Origin: Acholoe squamosa
Lineage: Eukaryota; Annelida; Polychaeta; Phyllodocida; Polynoidae
Length of the DNA: 64,000 nucleotides
Direction: 5' to 3'
NCBI GenBank assembly: GCA_949317995.1
Contig: OX439037.1
Span: 18,774,324 to 18,838,323 of the forward strand
Part shown: one piece after another, positions 32,849 to 44,610 of the stretch
How the letters are laid out: each line of letters opens with the position of its first letter
Position numbering within the stretch: the first letter of the stretch is position 1
Made by a program: the position numbers and the translations under genes
Notes under the pieces: generated by a model
The model's database searches: none
The model's input: only the letters and a program-made list of their open reading frames with translations
Told to the model about the DNA's origin: nothing

Positions 32849-35800
32849 CTATCTAAACCAAAGCGGTACTCCTGACATTTGCCATGACGACTGTCTTTGT
32901 TTTTCCATTTCATTTTGGATCTTTCCATAGTCTTCAGCATTCTTTGCCTCAGGGCTTTGCTTTTCCTTGAATATTTCTGGGTACATAAATGTCTGTCCCT
33001 CGCCCTGTGGAGTGAAGGTCGAAAGCAACATCATTGTTTGAACTGGAGCTACCGTAATCTCCCGCGTAGAAGACGCGTTGCGCGTATAGGACACACCCCC
33101 TTCTTGGTAGAAGCATTTTCGCGTATAAGATGCACCTCTTAGGGCTCAATTTTTTTAATTTAGTACATTTCTATAGTAAAAGTACCCCTCGTATAAGACG
33201 CACCCCCAATTTCAGTACATCCTATAAGACGCACAAGGCATTTGTTTGGCGTAGAGGACGCGTCTTATACGCGGGAGATTACGGTATATTATTTCTAGGT
33301 ATCAGTATACATATTTTGTGAAATGTGAAAGGATACATATTGCAGTGTAATTGTCATAATAGATATTACGGTAAAAGTCAACGCTGCTAGATTTCGATTA
33401 CTTCATCTGACAAACATGCCTCTGGTTCTTCTAAGCAATGTCAGCTGCAAATGGGTTCGACAAAACCGATCCCAATTGACCTAAACTATGCATGGATGTA
33501 ACACTGGAGAGTTATTCACTGACTCTATAAGGTTGATACACTCATTATGATGCACTAAAGCAGCACTAGGTGTGTATGTGAATTAGTGACTACCATTTCA
33601 TGTGTGCATCATGGTGAAGCATTGAGGCATCATGCTACCCATATAGGGGTCAGGCGGGATGGATTTCAGGTCAATGTCTTAGATAGGGCATAAGCTCCTG
33701 CATTCGCTGCAGACGTCTTAGAGTACAACTGGTACCCATGACGGCAGCTGTTCCTATCTTGCTAGTACCAGATCAAGCAATGGTACCGCACACTGGACAT
33801 TGTGGAAGAAGGGAACAGATTAGCGTTAACTACTTACCAGCCACACATTGGCATACTTCTTATCTGGGTCTCGCCGCATGATGAATCCCTTCTCTGGGTG
33901 CTTGTGTTCCTCACCTACAAAACAACAAGGTTTTCTCAATAATTCATGACAATGCAAGGCTTATTTTTTTTTTACCAATCTTCTCTAAATATGATTTCAA
34001 TATATTGTCAACGAGTCCGTAAATGATGAATAAGGATGAATACAGACGAATCAGGAATCCAGTTTGATATCCACTTTATTCATTGAAGTCCACGAGGTAT
34101 AGTTGGTGATACAGTATAAAGGTGCCCAACAGTGTCCAAGCCTAGCCCTTGAGCCAAGGGCCTTGGTCTCACGTGAGTGTGTAAGGTATGAAGTATGAAG
34201 GTGGAAAGATGAGTGAGCTGCTCCCTCTACAGGTATTTATAGTAGGAGCTGCTCACCCAGCTCATCCTAAAAATAGTATCAGGTGAGCTAAATATAGTGT
34301 AATAAACATTGGCCGGCGGCGGCCACCGAGGCTCGGTGGCCGGTTCCCGCGGTGACCGCTAGGTGGCGCGTCGGCGGTGACGTCACAGCCTTGTGACGTC
34401 ACCGTCGGCGGCCGGGGGCTATAAAACGCGGTGTCCGGTGGTTTTATGGCAGACGCGATCAGACACTCAGGTGGCCTACGTGTAAGCTATCTTAAGGGAG
34501 TTCGGTGGCTAGTCCTAGTTCATGAACAGAGTGGCTTCTCTAAGCAAAGAATAAGTATAAGTACAAGTATCAGTATAAGCAAGTAACTGATGACCAGTGA
34601 CTGTTAGTCCTTAAGGCTCCTAAGAAATAAAACAACAACAACGGCTGTAACTTTATATTCCATTCTTTATATACGGTGTCGACTCTGGTTATTACAATAG
34701 TAACTGGGGAACTCCAGTGCAGGTATGTAGGGGGATCCTAAACATAGCACTGGGGTTCACAGAGTTCGGTACGGTTCTAAATATAGCTGCTGGGAATTCC
34801 CGGTATGCTGTGAGCTGCTCATGATCAATGGGCATGTCCTCCAGCAGGAGGAGTTGGTCTAAACATTGTCTGCTAGGAATTTCCAGCATGCAGCGAGCTG
34901 CTTGTGATTGACGGCATATCCTCCAGTGGGAGGAGGCGGGGTCACTGAGTGCAGTTGACACCGCCAGCCTTTGGTCTATGGGTATGGCTTGGCTTGTGGG
35001 TAGACTCGGACACTGGGTTACATGGTAGAGTCAAAGGTGAAAAATAAATATGATAAGTACAATACCTATAACGGTCTACTGACAATATGTTTAACAAAGC
35101 ACTATAAAGGAATAGATATTAATGTTCAGCATGGACTATGAACTTGCTCTTCTGAAATCAACCTTTCTACCTACTAACAAGGGTCCTAACGCCTTTTCCC
35201 ACATACCGAGTACTATAATGCCCTGTGTATAAGGCGAGGATTGACCTTTCTCCTAGGCTACTGAGTGCTTCATATGCAGGGACACCTGTATTCAACATGT
35301 ATACATAAACCTTCATTTTTTCCCCCCAGAATAAAATAGCTAGAGATACAAGTGTACAGAGATAGGCGGTCTACATACCTCTAACCTTGGCCACGCTGAC
35401 GTGGTCTATGGGGACATTGTAGATCTTCTCTATGTAATTCTTTACATCCTGCTTCGTCATTCTGCAATATTGACAACTCAGCTTATTAGTAGGCCTTACA
35501 TACATGGATATAAAAATACATGGTACACTGGAAACACTTTGATATCATGATTTACTAAACCACATATATGTCCTTTTGGCTTTGTATTCTCTGTAATTAA
35601 ATAGATCTGAGACTACACGGAGAATTGCCCTAATTATGATATTGAAATATAACATTTGGTCCTGGTTCTCTCATTATTAGAGACTTTAATGACCTTTATT
35701 TTGACACTGAGTTTTTTTTTTTTTTTTACCCTAAGTACGTGTCTATTTTTCTGTGCATAGGGAATCCTGATTTATACTCACTGTGGATGGACTTCAAATG

Positions 35801-36538
35801 ATACTTGGTTTGGAGGTATCTTGCCTTCACGGTTTATCAACTTCACCCAGAAAAGTGGCATCAATATCCTCAGCTGCGGCCCACCGCGGAACCACAGCGG
35901 ATACTTGGGGATCTCCCGCTCCCTCAACGGGCTACAAGAAAAGGGCTTGATTTTTATCATTCAGTGTAATTTTCACACACAGTAACAGTGGCAGGGCATA
36001 GCCTAGCCCTAGTGTGGGGGTTTCCACACCGTCTGCCGCTCAGAGAGCTCTGTACATATAATGTTAGAGCTCCTAACATCATAATATTCATATGCCTAGG
36101 GACCGGTTGGCAGGTCTACCTAGCCCTAGACCTACCAGCATTTGCAAAGACTAAAGTGGCGCCCCCCTGTTGTTGAAAAATGATTACTCCCTTTGGAAAT
36201 GAGAAAAATATCTATAATAATGATAATTGATAGCTACCGGGTACTACTAGGTCACTCTTCTTATCAACTTTTCCTATCAACTGTCGAAAATTAATCAGAT
36301 CTAGACGGGGTGAAGAAACAACATTGAACAAATGGTAATTCCTTATATTATCGCTCACAGTATACAACATGGGTCACATGTGAGCCTTGATTTCTATAAC
36401 ATCTGACACTATTGTTGGTAATGATTCATCAAGTAACATGGAATACGTTCAGGCAACATGACGCAAGTGGAAAATAATGCAATTACGGATCTACACTTAC
36501 ACATAACGCCCTAATTTCGCCAACCTGTACTGCGACAT
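32849..36538 (-). CDS. MRPL23: Mitochondrial ribosomal protein uL23m (MRPL23), complete, five exons
   Basis: Component of the mitoribosome large subunit near the peptide exit tunnel. Minus-strand exons are 36538-36501, 35931-35782, 35461-35379, 33914-33838 and 33004-32849. Phases join cleanly to give 167 residues, against about 153 in human. It starts MSQYRLAKLGRYV, then YPLWFRGGPQLRILMPLFWV, which is the family hallmark (YPL-RGGPQLRVF). The L23 fold continues with MTKQDVKNYIEKIYNVPIDH and MRRDPDKKYANVWL. The last exon encodes GEGQTFMYPEIFKEKQSPEA and ends SGVPLWFR, matching the conserved C-terminal GVPxWF. No classical targeting presequence is obvious beyond a basic N-terminus (R5, K8, R11). 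A MITE sits 45 bp upstream of the last acceptor, and an LTR-like promoter island lies in the intron at 33915-35378. Confidence 0.93.
33050..33286. mobile_element. 237-bp MITE next to the last MRPL23 acceptor
   Basis: The inverted ends taccgtaatctcccgcgta and tacgcgggagattacggta are near-perfect, extending inward as aagacgcgt. The body repeats gtataagacgcacc-type words, rich in CpG. TA flanks are possible. It is a short non-autonomous DNA transposon. Weaker relatives of its pattern appear near 35205-35280, 38988-39110 and 57985-58110. Confidence 0.75.
34070..34635. promoter_or_regulatory. Divergent CRE/TATA promoter island, LTR-like
   Basis: A GC-rich core has two perfect CRE palindromes (TGACGTCA at 34378-34385 and 34394-34401) and a TATA box on the plus strand (tataaaa, 34420-34426) followed about 200 bp on by AATAAA (34626-34631). 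A TATA-like box lies on the minus strand (ctataaata, 34242-34234), with AATAAA on that strand at 34080-34075. A TATA box followed closely by a polyadenylation signal is the layout of an LTR. No TG...CA borders or target-site duplication could be fixed. It lies in an MRPL23 intron. Confidence 0.5.
34775..34940 (+). repeat. Two tandem ~80-bp repeats
   Basis: The unit taaatatagctgctgggaat ... catgtcctccagcaggagga recurs as taaacattgtctgctaggaat ... catatcctccagtgggagga. The copies differ by scattered changes. The pair lies just downstream of the promoter island. Confidence 0.6.
35040..35378. other. MRPL23 intron remainder
   Basis: Low-complexity AT-rich intronic sequence with a pattern near 35205-35280 that faintly recalls the MITE at 33050. 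Nothing else recognised. Confidence 0.4.
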
Positions 36539-37011
36539 GATGACCTTCTGCGCCGAATACACATGGCGACATCTAGCAGCAAAGGTATGAACTAATAATT
36601 TTAGTTCAGCAGCTCGTCGTCAGATAGCAGCACAAAAATAAAGTGTTTGCGCAGTGTTTGTTCATCATGGCAGTTAGAAGAAACGACAGGGGGATCTATG
36701 TCAAGCCAGTGTAGGCCTCCCGGGTAGGCCTACACAAAGTGAAAGGTAAAGAAACACCAGGCATAACTTCGTGTTGCATTTATATATCCAGGAACAACTG
36801 TAGCACTAATTGGTCACAAAGTATCTTTGTTTATCACCACATTTCATCTGAGTTGCTCACTTGTTATGATCATGATGTGCACAAAGACCGACGGATAAAT
36901 ATTGGGGTTAGTAAGACGGAGCAGTCCCACTGCCTCCCATAGGTTTAACGTTGTGACGGGGTTCTCGGCGCGCCAAGGTATCCAGTGTGCCGTGAGGGTG
37001 TAGCAGCGCAA

Positions 37012-37645
37012 GGCTCCCATAGAGCGCAATGTTAAACAACACATTTTGAAAAGTTATTTAAATATACTAATCCTTGGAATATTGGAATAATTTGACCACT
37101 GGGTGAAAGGGTAGGACTCAAAGATGCTTATTCTTAGGATTTAATATAATTTCTGTAAACTGTCTTATCGGGGGAAGCTTGGATAGGCCACAAAACTTGT
37201 GAATTTTGGGCATTTTCTACCAAAACATGCGAAAACGACCCATGTTCACCCTGTTAAAATAATGATTTTCCCTACTTCCCCAGACTCCATGTTCCAGTAT
37301 ATGACAAAGAAAGACCTAAATATGAATCCTATGTACTTTGATTGTGGATAAATTGTCCAGTTTGGCCACATGGACAGTGGAAAGTGAAGTAAGAAATGTG
37401 GTGATGCATGCACCATGCAAGGATAGCATGGCTGCATGCAGGGCTCAAAATGTCTCAACTCTCTGCTCTGTCTAGTCTTCCCGTGGTTATACAAAATCAA
37501 TTTCATGAAAATAATTTAGATGACAACAAAATTCATGTCTTAAACTATCTAACCATGGTAAAATCATTTCACAATTCTGAGGTTTATTAGGTTTAATTAG
37601 CTGGTCAAGATGGCACGTTTAACACTGCGCTCTATGGGGGCAGCC
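37012..37645. mobile_element. Inverted-repeat element upstream of MRPL23
   Basis: The ends ggctcccatagagcgcaatg + ttaaac and gtttaacactgcgctctatg + ggggcagcc are inverted with few mismatches, 634 bp apart. There is no transposase frame. The inverted similarity may extend outward (gggtgtagc against gtacaccc). Confidence 0.55.
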
Positions 37646-40500
37646 GGTGAGTACACCCTGGTGCAAGCTGGCCCGTCTCCTACGAGTAACGCGCTTCCGA
37701 GACTCAATCTCTCGTCACCCAATATGGCGGAGTGGGACCTCTTATACTAGATACTACCTCTTTGATGTGCACCCCTCGCGTCACGACGTTCGCCCGCATG
37801 AGTCACTCGGCCCTTGTTTGTAAACAACTCAGTCAAACTGTTCAGAGCTAATGTCCCGCCCAATGCCCCGCCACTTTCAAAGTTTTGATAGCTAAACTTT
37901 GTGGTGTTTCAGTTTTATGGTCTGCTGGCTGTCTACAGAGTCTACAAAATATTTACAAGAAAGTGGTCAAGAGTACCCCTCCTGAGGTGGGGTCGTAAAA
38001 ACTTTTGACCCCTCTTGAAGGGGGGGGGGGGGGCATAAAAAATGGAAATCCTGCGCGCTAGGTTCTATAGTATAAATCAAAGAGGGGCGTGAAAATGCTC
38101 TGCCTCCGGACCAGGGCAGGAAGGGGGGGGGGTGTGCATAAAATGTTGACTGCCGCCAAGTGGGGGGGGGGGGGGGGTCAAAAATGTTCGCGCATCTGCA
38201 CAAAAGCTCGCATCTGCACAAAAGCTCACCACCCCCTGTTGATAAACTCCTTCTTCACATCTCGACTGCATGTTGTCCTATAATGCACTCAGATGCATTC
38301 ATGCATTATAGGACAACAGACAGTCTTGATGTGAAGAAGATCGTTGTCTATTCTCTAATTAATGACCCTCGCCCCCATCTATAGGCCTATATTAAAACCC
38401 TTGAAAAGCTTCGCATTATTGGGGACAGCAGACTGAGCAGTTATTTCAGACATGCCACGGTACGGTATTTGACATTTGCCTTTCTTTTATTTCAGAAATG
38501 CTGAAATGCCTCTAGCCTACATACACCAATGGATATTACCATCCCCCAGCCACACACATTTCCTCTAACTTCCTTCAATGAAAATATAAGCATAAGGCAA
38601 GTGATGGTTAGATATTACTTTGTTGTGCCTCAGGCTGAGCCTGAGGCAATAGGCCCTAAGGATTTGGTCTAGTTTTAACTTTTAGATTAAGGTTATTGAT
38701 TAGCCATGTATCTATACAAATGTATATTAAACTGCCCAAACAGGTCGCCATGATGATGTATTGATGACGGTAAGCGTGACCTTGTGATAGACCACCCACC
38801 TCTCATCACCCCCCCCCCCCCACCACACACACACACACACAAACATACATGTTCAATGCTCACATGTACAAAGATCACAGTTCCTATAGCGTTATGGCAA
38901 ATGATATCATCCAGAATTCTTTTTTCATGAGAATACAGTACAGAAAGTTCTCACTTTCTTTTAGATGAGAACACAATGCACACAATAAAATACCGTGATA
39001 CATTTTGAATGGGGCGCGGCTCATACCAGAGGGCCCAGGGTTGACCCTTGCTGGGCCTTATAGGATCGTCCTGAAGCCATGGTGCGCCTCATATGCGAGT
39101 ATTTCACACTATTAAATAATACTAAAATGGCCGCCAAATTAAATGACCATCTATCAAATTATCCTCTTCATGCTACCTATAATATAAATGTGACAATATT
39201 AATTAGTAAAACTTCTATTCTCTCTTCGTAAACTAGTTCGGATCTCGTAGTCAAGTTCTCTTCAAGATCCAGAGGAAGTCTTACTCTGCAACCCATTGGT
39301 CAGCTCACCTCTGACCCCCCCCCCCCCCACACACACACACGGCCCTGGGAGCCTGCCCCGCCCCTTACTGTGGACGCTGTGACGTCATACTGACCAGCGT
39401 CCAGTGTGAGATCCAGGGTCTGAATCCACATCGGGGAGTTGGGGGGGGGGGTTAAACCGTAGAAACTGACACCTATTATTGATCTGATTGTTCTCTCTGA
39501 CGGCGATGCCTCTTATTTCCCGTCTTCTTTCTTCTCCACCTGGACTTCTATACGCTGATTATATACCTAAAGAAGAGGGAATTGTATTTATGAGGAACAA
39601 ACCGGGAACAAACCTCAACATGGTACTAAAGCCAGTAAAGGAGATATAGCTCAGGGAAACAGTGAGAACACTTCTGTTTTCAATTGAATTCACATGAAAT
39701 TTTTGTCCCAATATGCTGGCGTTAAGGACCGCTTGGTGCCACACGATTACTGTTAATGTAGATATATTTTCTTATCACCGTGATAGATCAATGCAGTGCA
39801 TGCTGAGCTTATCCTCTCCAACACTGTATTTGACCAGCAGCCCCTGGTAAGGTATCAACCCCTGATGATGCATTTTATAAAGGGATCCAATCAAACCCAA
39901 ACGCGCATTGTCACTCATGAAAAGTTTAAGGCAATGAAGAGATGAGAGGATGAAGTACATGTATTAAAGTATCTGTTGTTATTTGTTCATCTCTTATTTC
40001 TTGTTAACTTTTACAGGAACATATCAATAGTAGAAGGCAGTTTGAGGAATTAACTACAAAGAAATACATTGAAAAAGGGAAAAGTATGTGTAGACGGTGA
40101 CAAATTAGTCCAACGTTAAAATTCTCTATGCTAGTACATATCTATGGCAAGATTATAATGATACCAGAACTACCCAAAATTACACTTTGCTTTACACTTT
40201 ATATCCAAACTTTTCAAGCTGTATGACTTTTAGAATTCTTTTAAGGGCGGCTGTAAATCTTTGCGCCTATGACACACGCATTTGATGCGTGGGATCATAA
40301 AAAAAAGTTAAGTGCCAAAAATCAGCTCTTTTTCCAAAATGGCCTTTAAAAAAATCGGGTAAGGCCAAAAATTAGGGTATGTAGCATTACTTGAGATCAA
40401 CACTTTTTCAGGCCCTCTCTTCATGTTAAATTTCTTGAAATCAAACACAAACACAAGCTTTGCAAACCCATAGAAACACCATTGGATATGCTATATAGTA
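37646..40500. other. Intergenic DNA with homopolymer-rich repeats
   Basis: No gene recognised. G-runs of 10-17 nt occur at about 38022-38034, 38125-38134 and 38162-38178, inside a repeat also present in opposite orientation near 59490-59710. A (CA)n tract follows C-runs at 38810-38842 and at 39318-39342. A 90-nt hairpin at 38250-38339 is listed separately. A short perfect hairpin (gcctcaggct/agcctgaggc) lies near 38627-38647. Confidence 0.5.
38250..38339. repeat. 90-nt hairpin with 38-nt arms
   Basis: Arms 38250-38287 and 38302-38339 pair with four mismatches in two internal bulges around a 14-nt loop. The size and shape are like an animal pre-miRNA, but a compact MITE is equally possible. 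The sequence adjoins the poly-G repeat family at 37980-38240. Confidence 0.6.
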
Positions 40501-40650
40501 TGTTGTGTGTTTACGCGTACGCGCGCATGTGCGGCCGCCATCTTGTTTCTTTACTTCCGGTAACAACAATCTCAATACACATGGCTGAGTCAATCTAGAG
40601 CTACTCTGTGTTACTCATCTTTAATCCATGATCATCATCATGTTTTAACA
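40501..40650 (+). repeat. Gypsy 5' LTR
   Basis: Begins tgttgtgtgtttacgcg and ends catgttttaaca; 150 bp. No strong TATA box is visible in so short an LTR. Confidence 0.93.
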
Positions 40651-41001
40651 TGGTAGGCAGCTGGTAAAGGGATAGGGAAGGGCACCAAAGAACTGTAAGT
40701 AGAAACACTACTTAATTATTCACCCTGCAAGTGTGAAAAAGGTGTATTTTGGCCTGAAGCCAAACACAGGTAATCCCACATGCTTTCCTGAAGGAAGCCA
40801 TATTGCCTGCCCTCCCTGACACCCATAGTAACTGGTTGAAGAGACTCATTGACTCAAGTTATATACAAGCTCTATGCCCTGAAAGTGTATAGGAATTTAT
40901 TAAGTGACAAGTTTAGGCCTGCTAGCCTAAACACACTATTCTGAATTGTGACCTGCTAGTCACCCAACCCTACTACAAATTAAATAAGTACCAACACCAG
41001 A

Positions 41002-41232
41002 ATGTCAGATCATGAGGATAATGTAGGAGGAGGGGGGAACCAAAACCAAGGAGGAAATCAACCGGCACGCCGCTTTGTGCCTAGCATTAGACCCCCGGTC
41101 CCTCTAAATCTACAATCCGACAAAACTGAGAATTGGCTGTTGTGGAAACAGCAGTGGGAGAACTATACTGTGATCTCCCACCTGGACACAACAGATGCGG
41201 TCTACCAAACCTCCATGTTTCTCAACTCTATA
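41002..41232 (+). pseudogene. gag: Gypsy gag, N-terminal fragment
   Basis: The frame opens at ATG 41002 (MSDHEDNVGGGG, a glycine/glutamine-rich leader, then WLLWKQQWENYTV, a gag-like motif). It is cut at codon 77 by a MITE that introduces a stop a few codons later. The coding sequence resumes on the other side of the MITE in what would be the same protein. Confidence 0.85.
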
Positions 41233-41535
41233 CACTGTAAAAACAGTGTTTAGGGATTAAACACCAGTGTTTAGAAGTTAAACACTTGGTTAAACACTTA
41301 TTTGTCCCACTTTTCTCAACACTTCTTAAGTGTTAAACGCGTTTAATTTTAAACTCGTTTAACTAGGAAGTGTTTAACCAAGTGTTTAAATGCTAAACAC
41401 TTAAACACTTCAGTGTTTAGGTGTTTGAGAATAAGTGTTTAAAACCTAAACACCTAAACACTTCAAGTGTTTAGATGTTTAAATATTGGTGTTGAGAAAA
41501 TTTGGTGTGTATCTTTAAACACCTTTTTTGCAGTG
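41233..41535. mobile_element. CACTG-ended MITE, copy 2, inside gag
   Basis: 303 bp between TA dinucleotides (41231-41232 and 41536-41537). The same ends and internal GTGTTTA-type words as the copy at 17723-18024. The insertion shifts the gag frame, since element plus duplication is 305 bp. Confidence 0.88.
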
Positions 41536-41537
41536 TA

Positions 41538-44500
41538 GGGAGAGACGCCCTGAAGATCTATAACGGCTTCGTATTCGAAGAAGGGGCCGATAGAACAGTC
41601 AAAGACATTATTGATAAATTTGACGCATACATTATCGGGGAACTGAACGAGACAATGGAAAGGTATAAATTTAATTGTAGGGACCAAGAACCGAAAGAGA
41701 GTTTTGATGAGTATCTGACAGCACTCCGTCATCTAACCAAAAGCTGCAATCACTGCGAATGCCTCAGAGACACACTGCTATGCGACCGAATCGTGATGGG
41801 CATCCGGTCCGAAGAGACTCGGAAGCTACTACTAAACCGCCGAAAATTGACCCTCAAGAAATGTATCGACATATGCCGCACCGACGAAGCGACAGGTTTG
41901 CGCCTCAAGCACGTTAACGCAAGCGGCGGTACAGAAGAGGTCAACGCAGTTCACACCAAGCGGAGAGACTGGACCAAGTCTAAAGATCAACCGCAAGAAT
42001 GCAAATTCTGTGCTGGCACTCACGTATTCGGAAGAAAGCACTGCCCTGCCTGGGGGAAGAAGTGTTCCACATGCGGTGGCAGAAACCACTCTGACGCCGT
42101 ATGCAAGAAGACACCGACTACAACTAAGAAACCCCAGAAGAAGAAAACAAGGAAGGTGCGAGCCGTGCAAGAGCAGTCCGATAGCGAGGAGAGCCAGTAC
42201 GAGGTGATCAACGGAGTGAAGGAGATCAGCGCAGTTAATCAACGCGGCAACAAGCTAATATACGCCAACATGACAATAAAGGGCACACCGATCAAGTTCC
42301 AAGTAGACTGCGGTGCATCCGTCAACCTCATACCGGTGAAATATATCGACCGTACCAAGCTGAGCCCACCAAGAAACACTCTCGAGATGTGGGACAAGAG
42401 CCTGAAGCACCCACTCGGAGAATGCCGAGTCAGAATGAAGAATCCAGCAAATGGAAAAGGCTACAACGTGAACTTCGTGGTGGTGGAGGACAGTGAACTA
42501 ATGCCGATCCTGGGAGTATTGGCGAGCCAGCAAATGGGTCTCATCTCTGTCCTGGAGGACAATTTCCACCGAGTAGCCAGCGTAAAGAAGAAGGAAGACG
42601 CTCACCAGTACCCAATCATAGCCAAATACCAAGAAATTTTCAGAGAAGATGTCGGCTGCATGCCAGGCACCGCAACACTTCATGTCGACCCAACCGTCAC
42701 GCCTACTATACAACCCTCGAGAAAGGTCCCGATCTCCCTAAAAACCAGGATCAAAGAGAAGCTCGACCAGCTAGTCATGCAGGGTGTAATAGTGCCTGTT
42801 AGCGAACCGACGGACTGGGTGAACGCCATGGTAACAGCGACCAAGAAGACTGGCGATCTGAGGATCTGCATTGACCCCAGACCTCTGAATAAAGCACTGA
42901 AGCGGGAGCACTTCCCATTGTGCACACTAGACGACGTACTGCCAGAGCTATCCCAAGCTAAGATAGTATCGACGATGGACCTGAAGTCCGGCTACTGGCA
43001 AGTCAAACTAGACGAAGAGTCGTCAGTGTTAACTACTTTTGCAAGCCCGTATGGCCGTTACCGATGGCTGAGACTGCCATTTGGTACAAGTGTCTCGTCG
43101 GAGATATTCGCCCGAAAGCTCCATGAGTGCATCCATGACCTGGATGGGGTTATCTGCATCGCGGACGATCTCATGGTATATGACAAGGGTGAGACAGACA
43201 ACGAAGCCTTACAGGACCATAACAAGAAGTTAGAGCACCTACTTCAACGATGTCAAGAGAAGGGCATCAGACTCAACTCCGCTAAGATGAAACTACGACA
43301 AAAATCGGTATCGTTCCTCGGACATCTCATCACCCATGAAGGCCTGAAGCCTGACCCAGAAAAGGTGGACGCGGTGATGGAGATGCAGAAACCGACAGAT
43401 GTGGAAGGAGTTCAGCGACTCAATGGGTTTATAAATTACCTAGCACGATTCCTACCTCGACTATCAGATGTGATAGAACCAATCCGCCAACTAACGCGGA
43501 AGGATGTGCCATGGAACTGGTCGGGTGTCCAGGAGAGAGCATTACAGCAAGTGAAGAAACTTGTGAGTGAGGCACCAGTCCTCAGGTATTATGACCCGAG
43601 CAAGGAACTCACCATTCAGTGCGACGCCAGCAAGACCGGACTCGGGGCAGCGCTTCTACAAGAAGGCCAACCTGTAGCCTTTGCCAGCCGCGCCCTGACC
43701 GACACCGAAGTGTGTTACGCACAGATAGAAAAAGAAATGCTTGCTATCGTGTGGAGTGCTGAGAAATTCCATCAATATACGTTTGGAAGACAGGTCAGCG
43801 TGATGTCTGACCACAAGCCTCTGCAGAACATCATGAACAAACCGCTAGCAAGAGCCCCAAAGCGTCTACAAGGCATGCTAATGCGCCTACAACAGTATGA
43901 CGTTGATGTCACATACACACCAGGTAAACAGATGCACCTCGCTGACACTTTGTCTCGTGCTTACAGACAGACGACCGACGGTCATCATGAAGACTTCGAG
44001 AGCGTCAACGCGACCAAATATGTGGCCATGTCCGTCTCCCGAATAGAGAGCATTCGCCGCGCCACTGAAGTCGACATGACGATGACGACCCTCAAAGATG
44101 CTGTTCTCAAAGGATGGCCAAATGAGAAGGTTCATGTGCCGCCTATGCTACATCCATACTTTGCATTCCGCGATGAGCTGGCGGTACATGAGGGCCTCGT
44201 CTTCCGCGGTGAGCGCGTAGTAATCCCTATGAGCGAGCGAGCAACCCTGAAGGTAAAGATCCACTCGTCTCACCTCGGAATAGATGGGTGCCTGCGACGT
44301 GCAAAAGAGAGCATATTCTGGCCCAATATGACACAGGAAATAAGAGATTTCATCTCTAAGTGTCACATATGTAGGACATATGAAACAGCAAACCCAAAGG
44401 AACCTCTTATGAGCCATGATGTACCAGACAGACCATGGGCCAAAGTAGGTACCGACATATTCACACTACACAGACGGAACTACCTGATCACGGTTGACTA

Positions 44501-44610
44501 CCTGAGTAACTTCTGGGAAGTCGACATGCTACCAGAGATCGACTCTTCCACCATCATCGCAAAACTCAAAGCCCATTTGGCCCGATATGGTATTCCTGAC
44601 ACGTTAACTA
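41538..44610 (+). pseudogene. pol: Gypsy gag C-terminus and pol (PR-RT-RH-IN 5' part)
   Basis: The open frame runs from the MITE border to a stop at 44618. Two zinc knuckles lie at 42000-42104 (CKFCAGTHVFGRKHC, CSTCGGRNHSDAVC). The protease shows DCGAS at 42306 where DTGA or DSGA is usual. Reverse transcriptase has MDLKSGYWQ (Asp at 42978) and IADD (Asp pair at 43164) in place of YVDD. RNase H has QCDASKTGLGAALLQ (43620s) and SDHKPL. The integrase zinc site HSSH...CHIC (44262-44370) and first catalytic Asp (GTDIF, 44454) are present. Gag and pol share one frame. The frame is lost after 44600 by 4 extra nucleotides. Confidence 0.92.

Noticed and set aside
33050-33094. Alternative acceptor (cggtag) for the last MRPL23 exon
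   Set aside because: It would break the reading phase from the previous exon; the cacag acceptor at 33005 is phase-consistent and gives the expected G-QTF segment.
41502-41537. Apparent start of the long gypsy frame within the MITE
   Set aside because: The codon is TTG inside an inserted MITE; the true gag start is ATG 41002.
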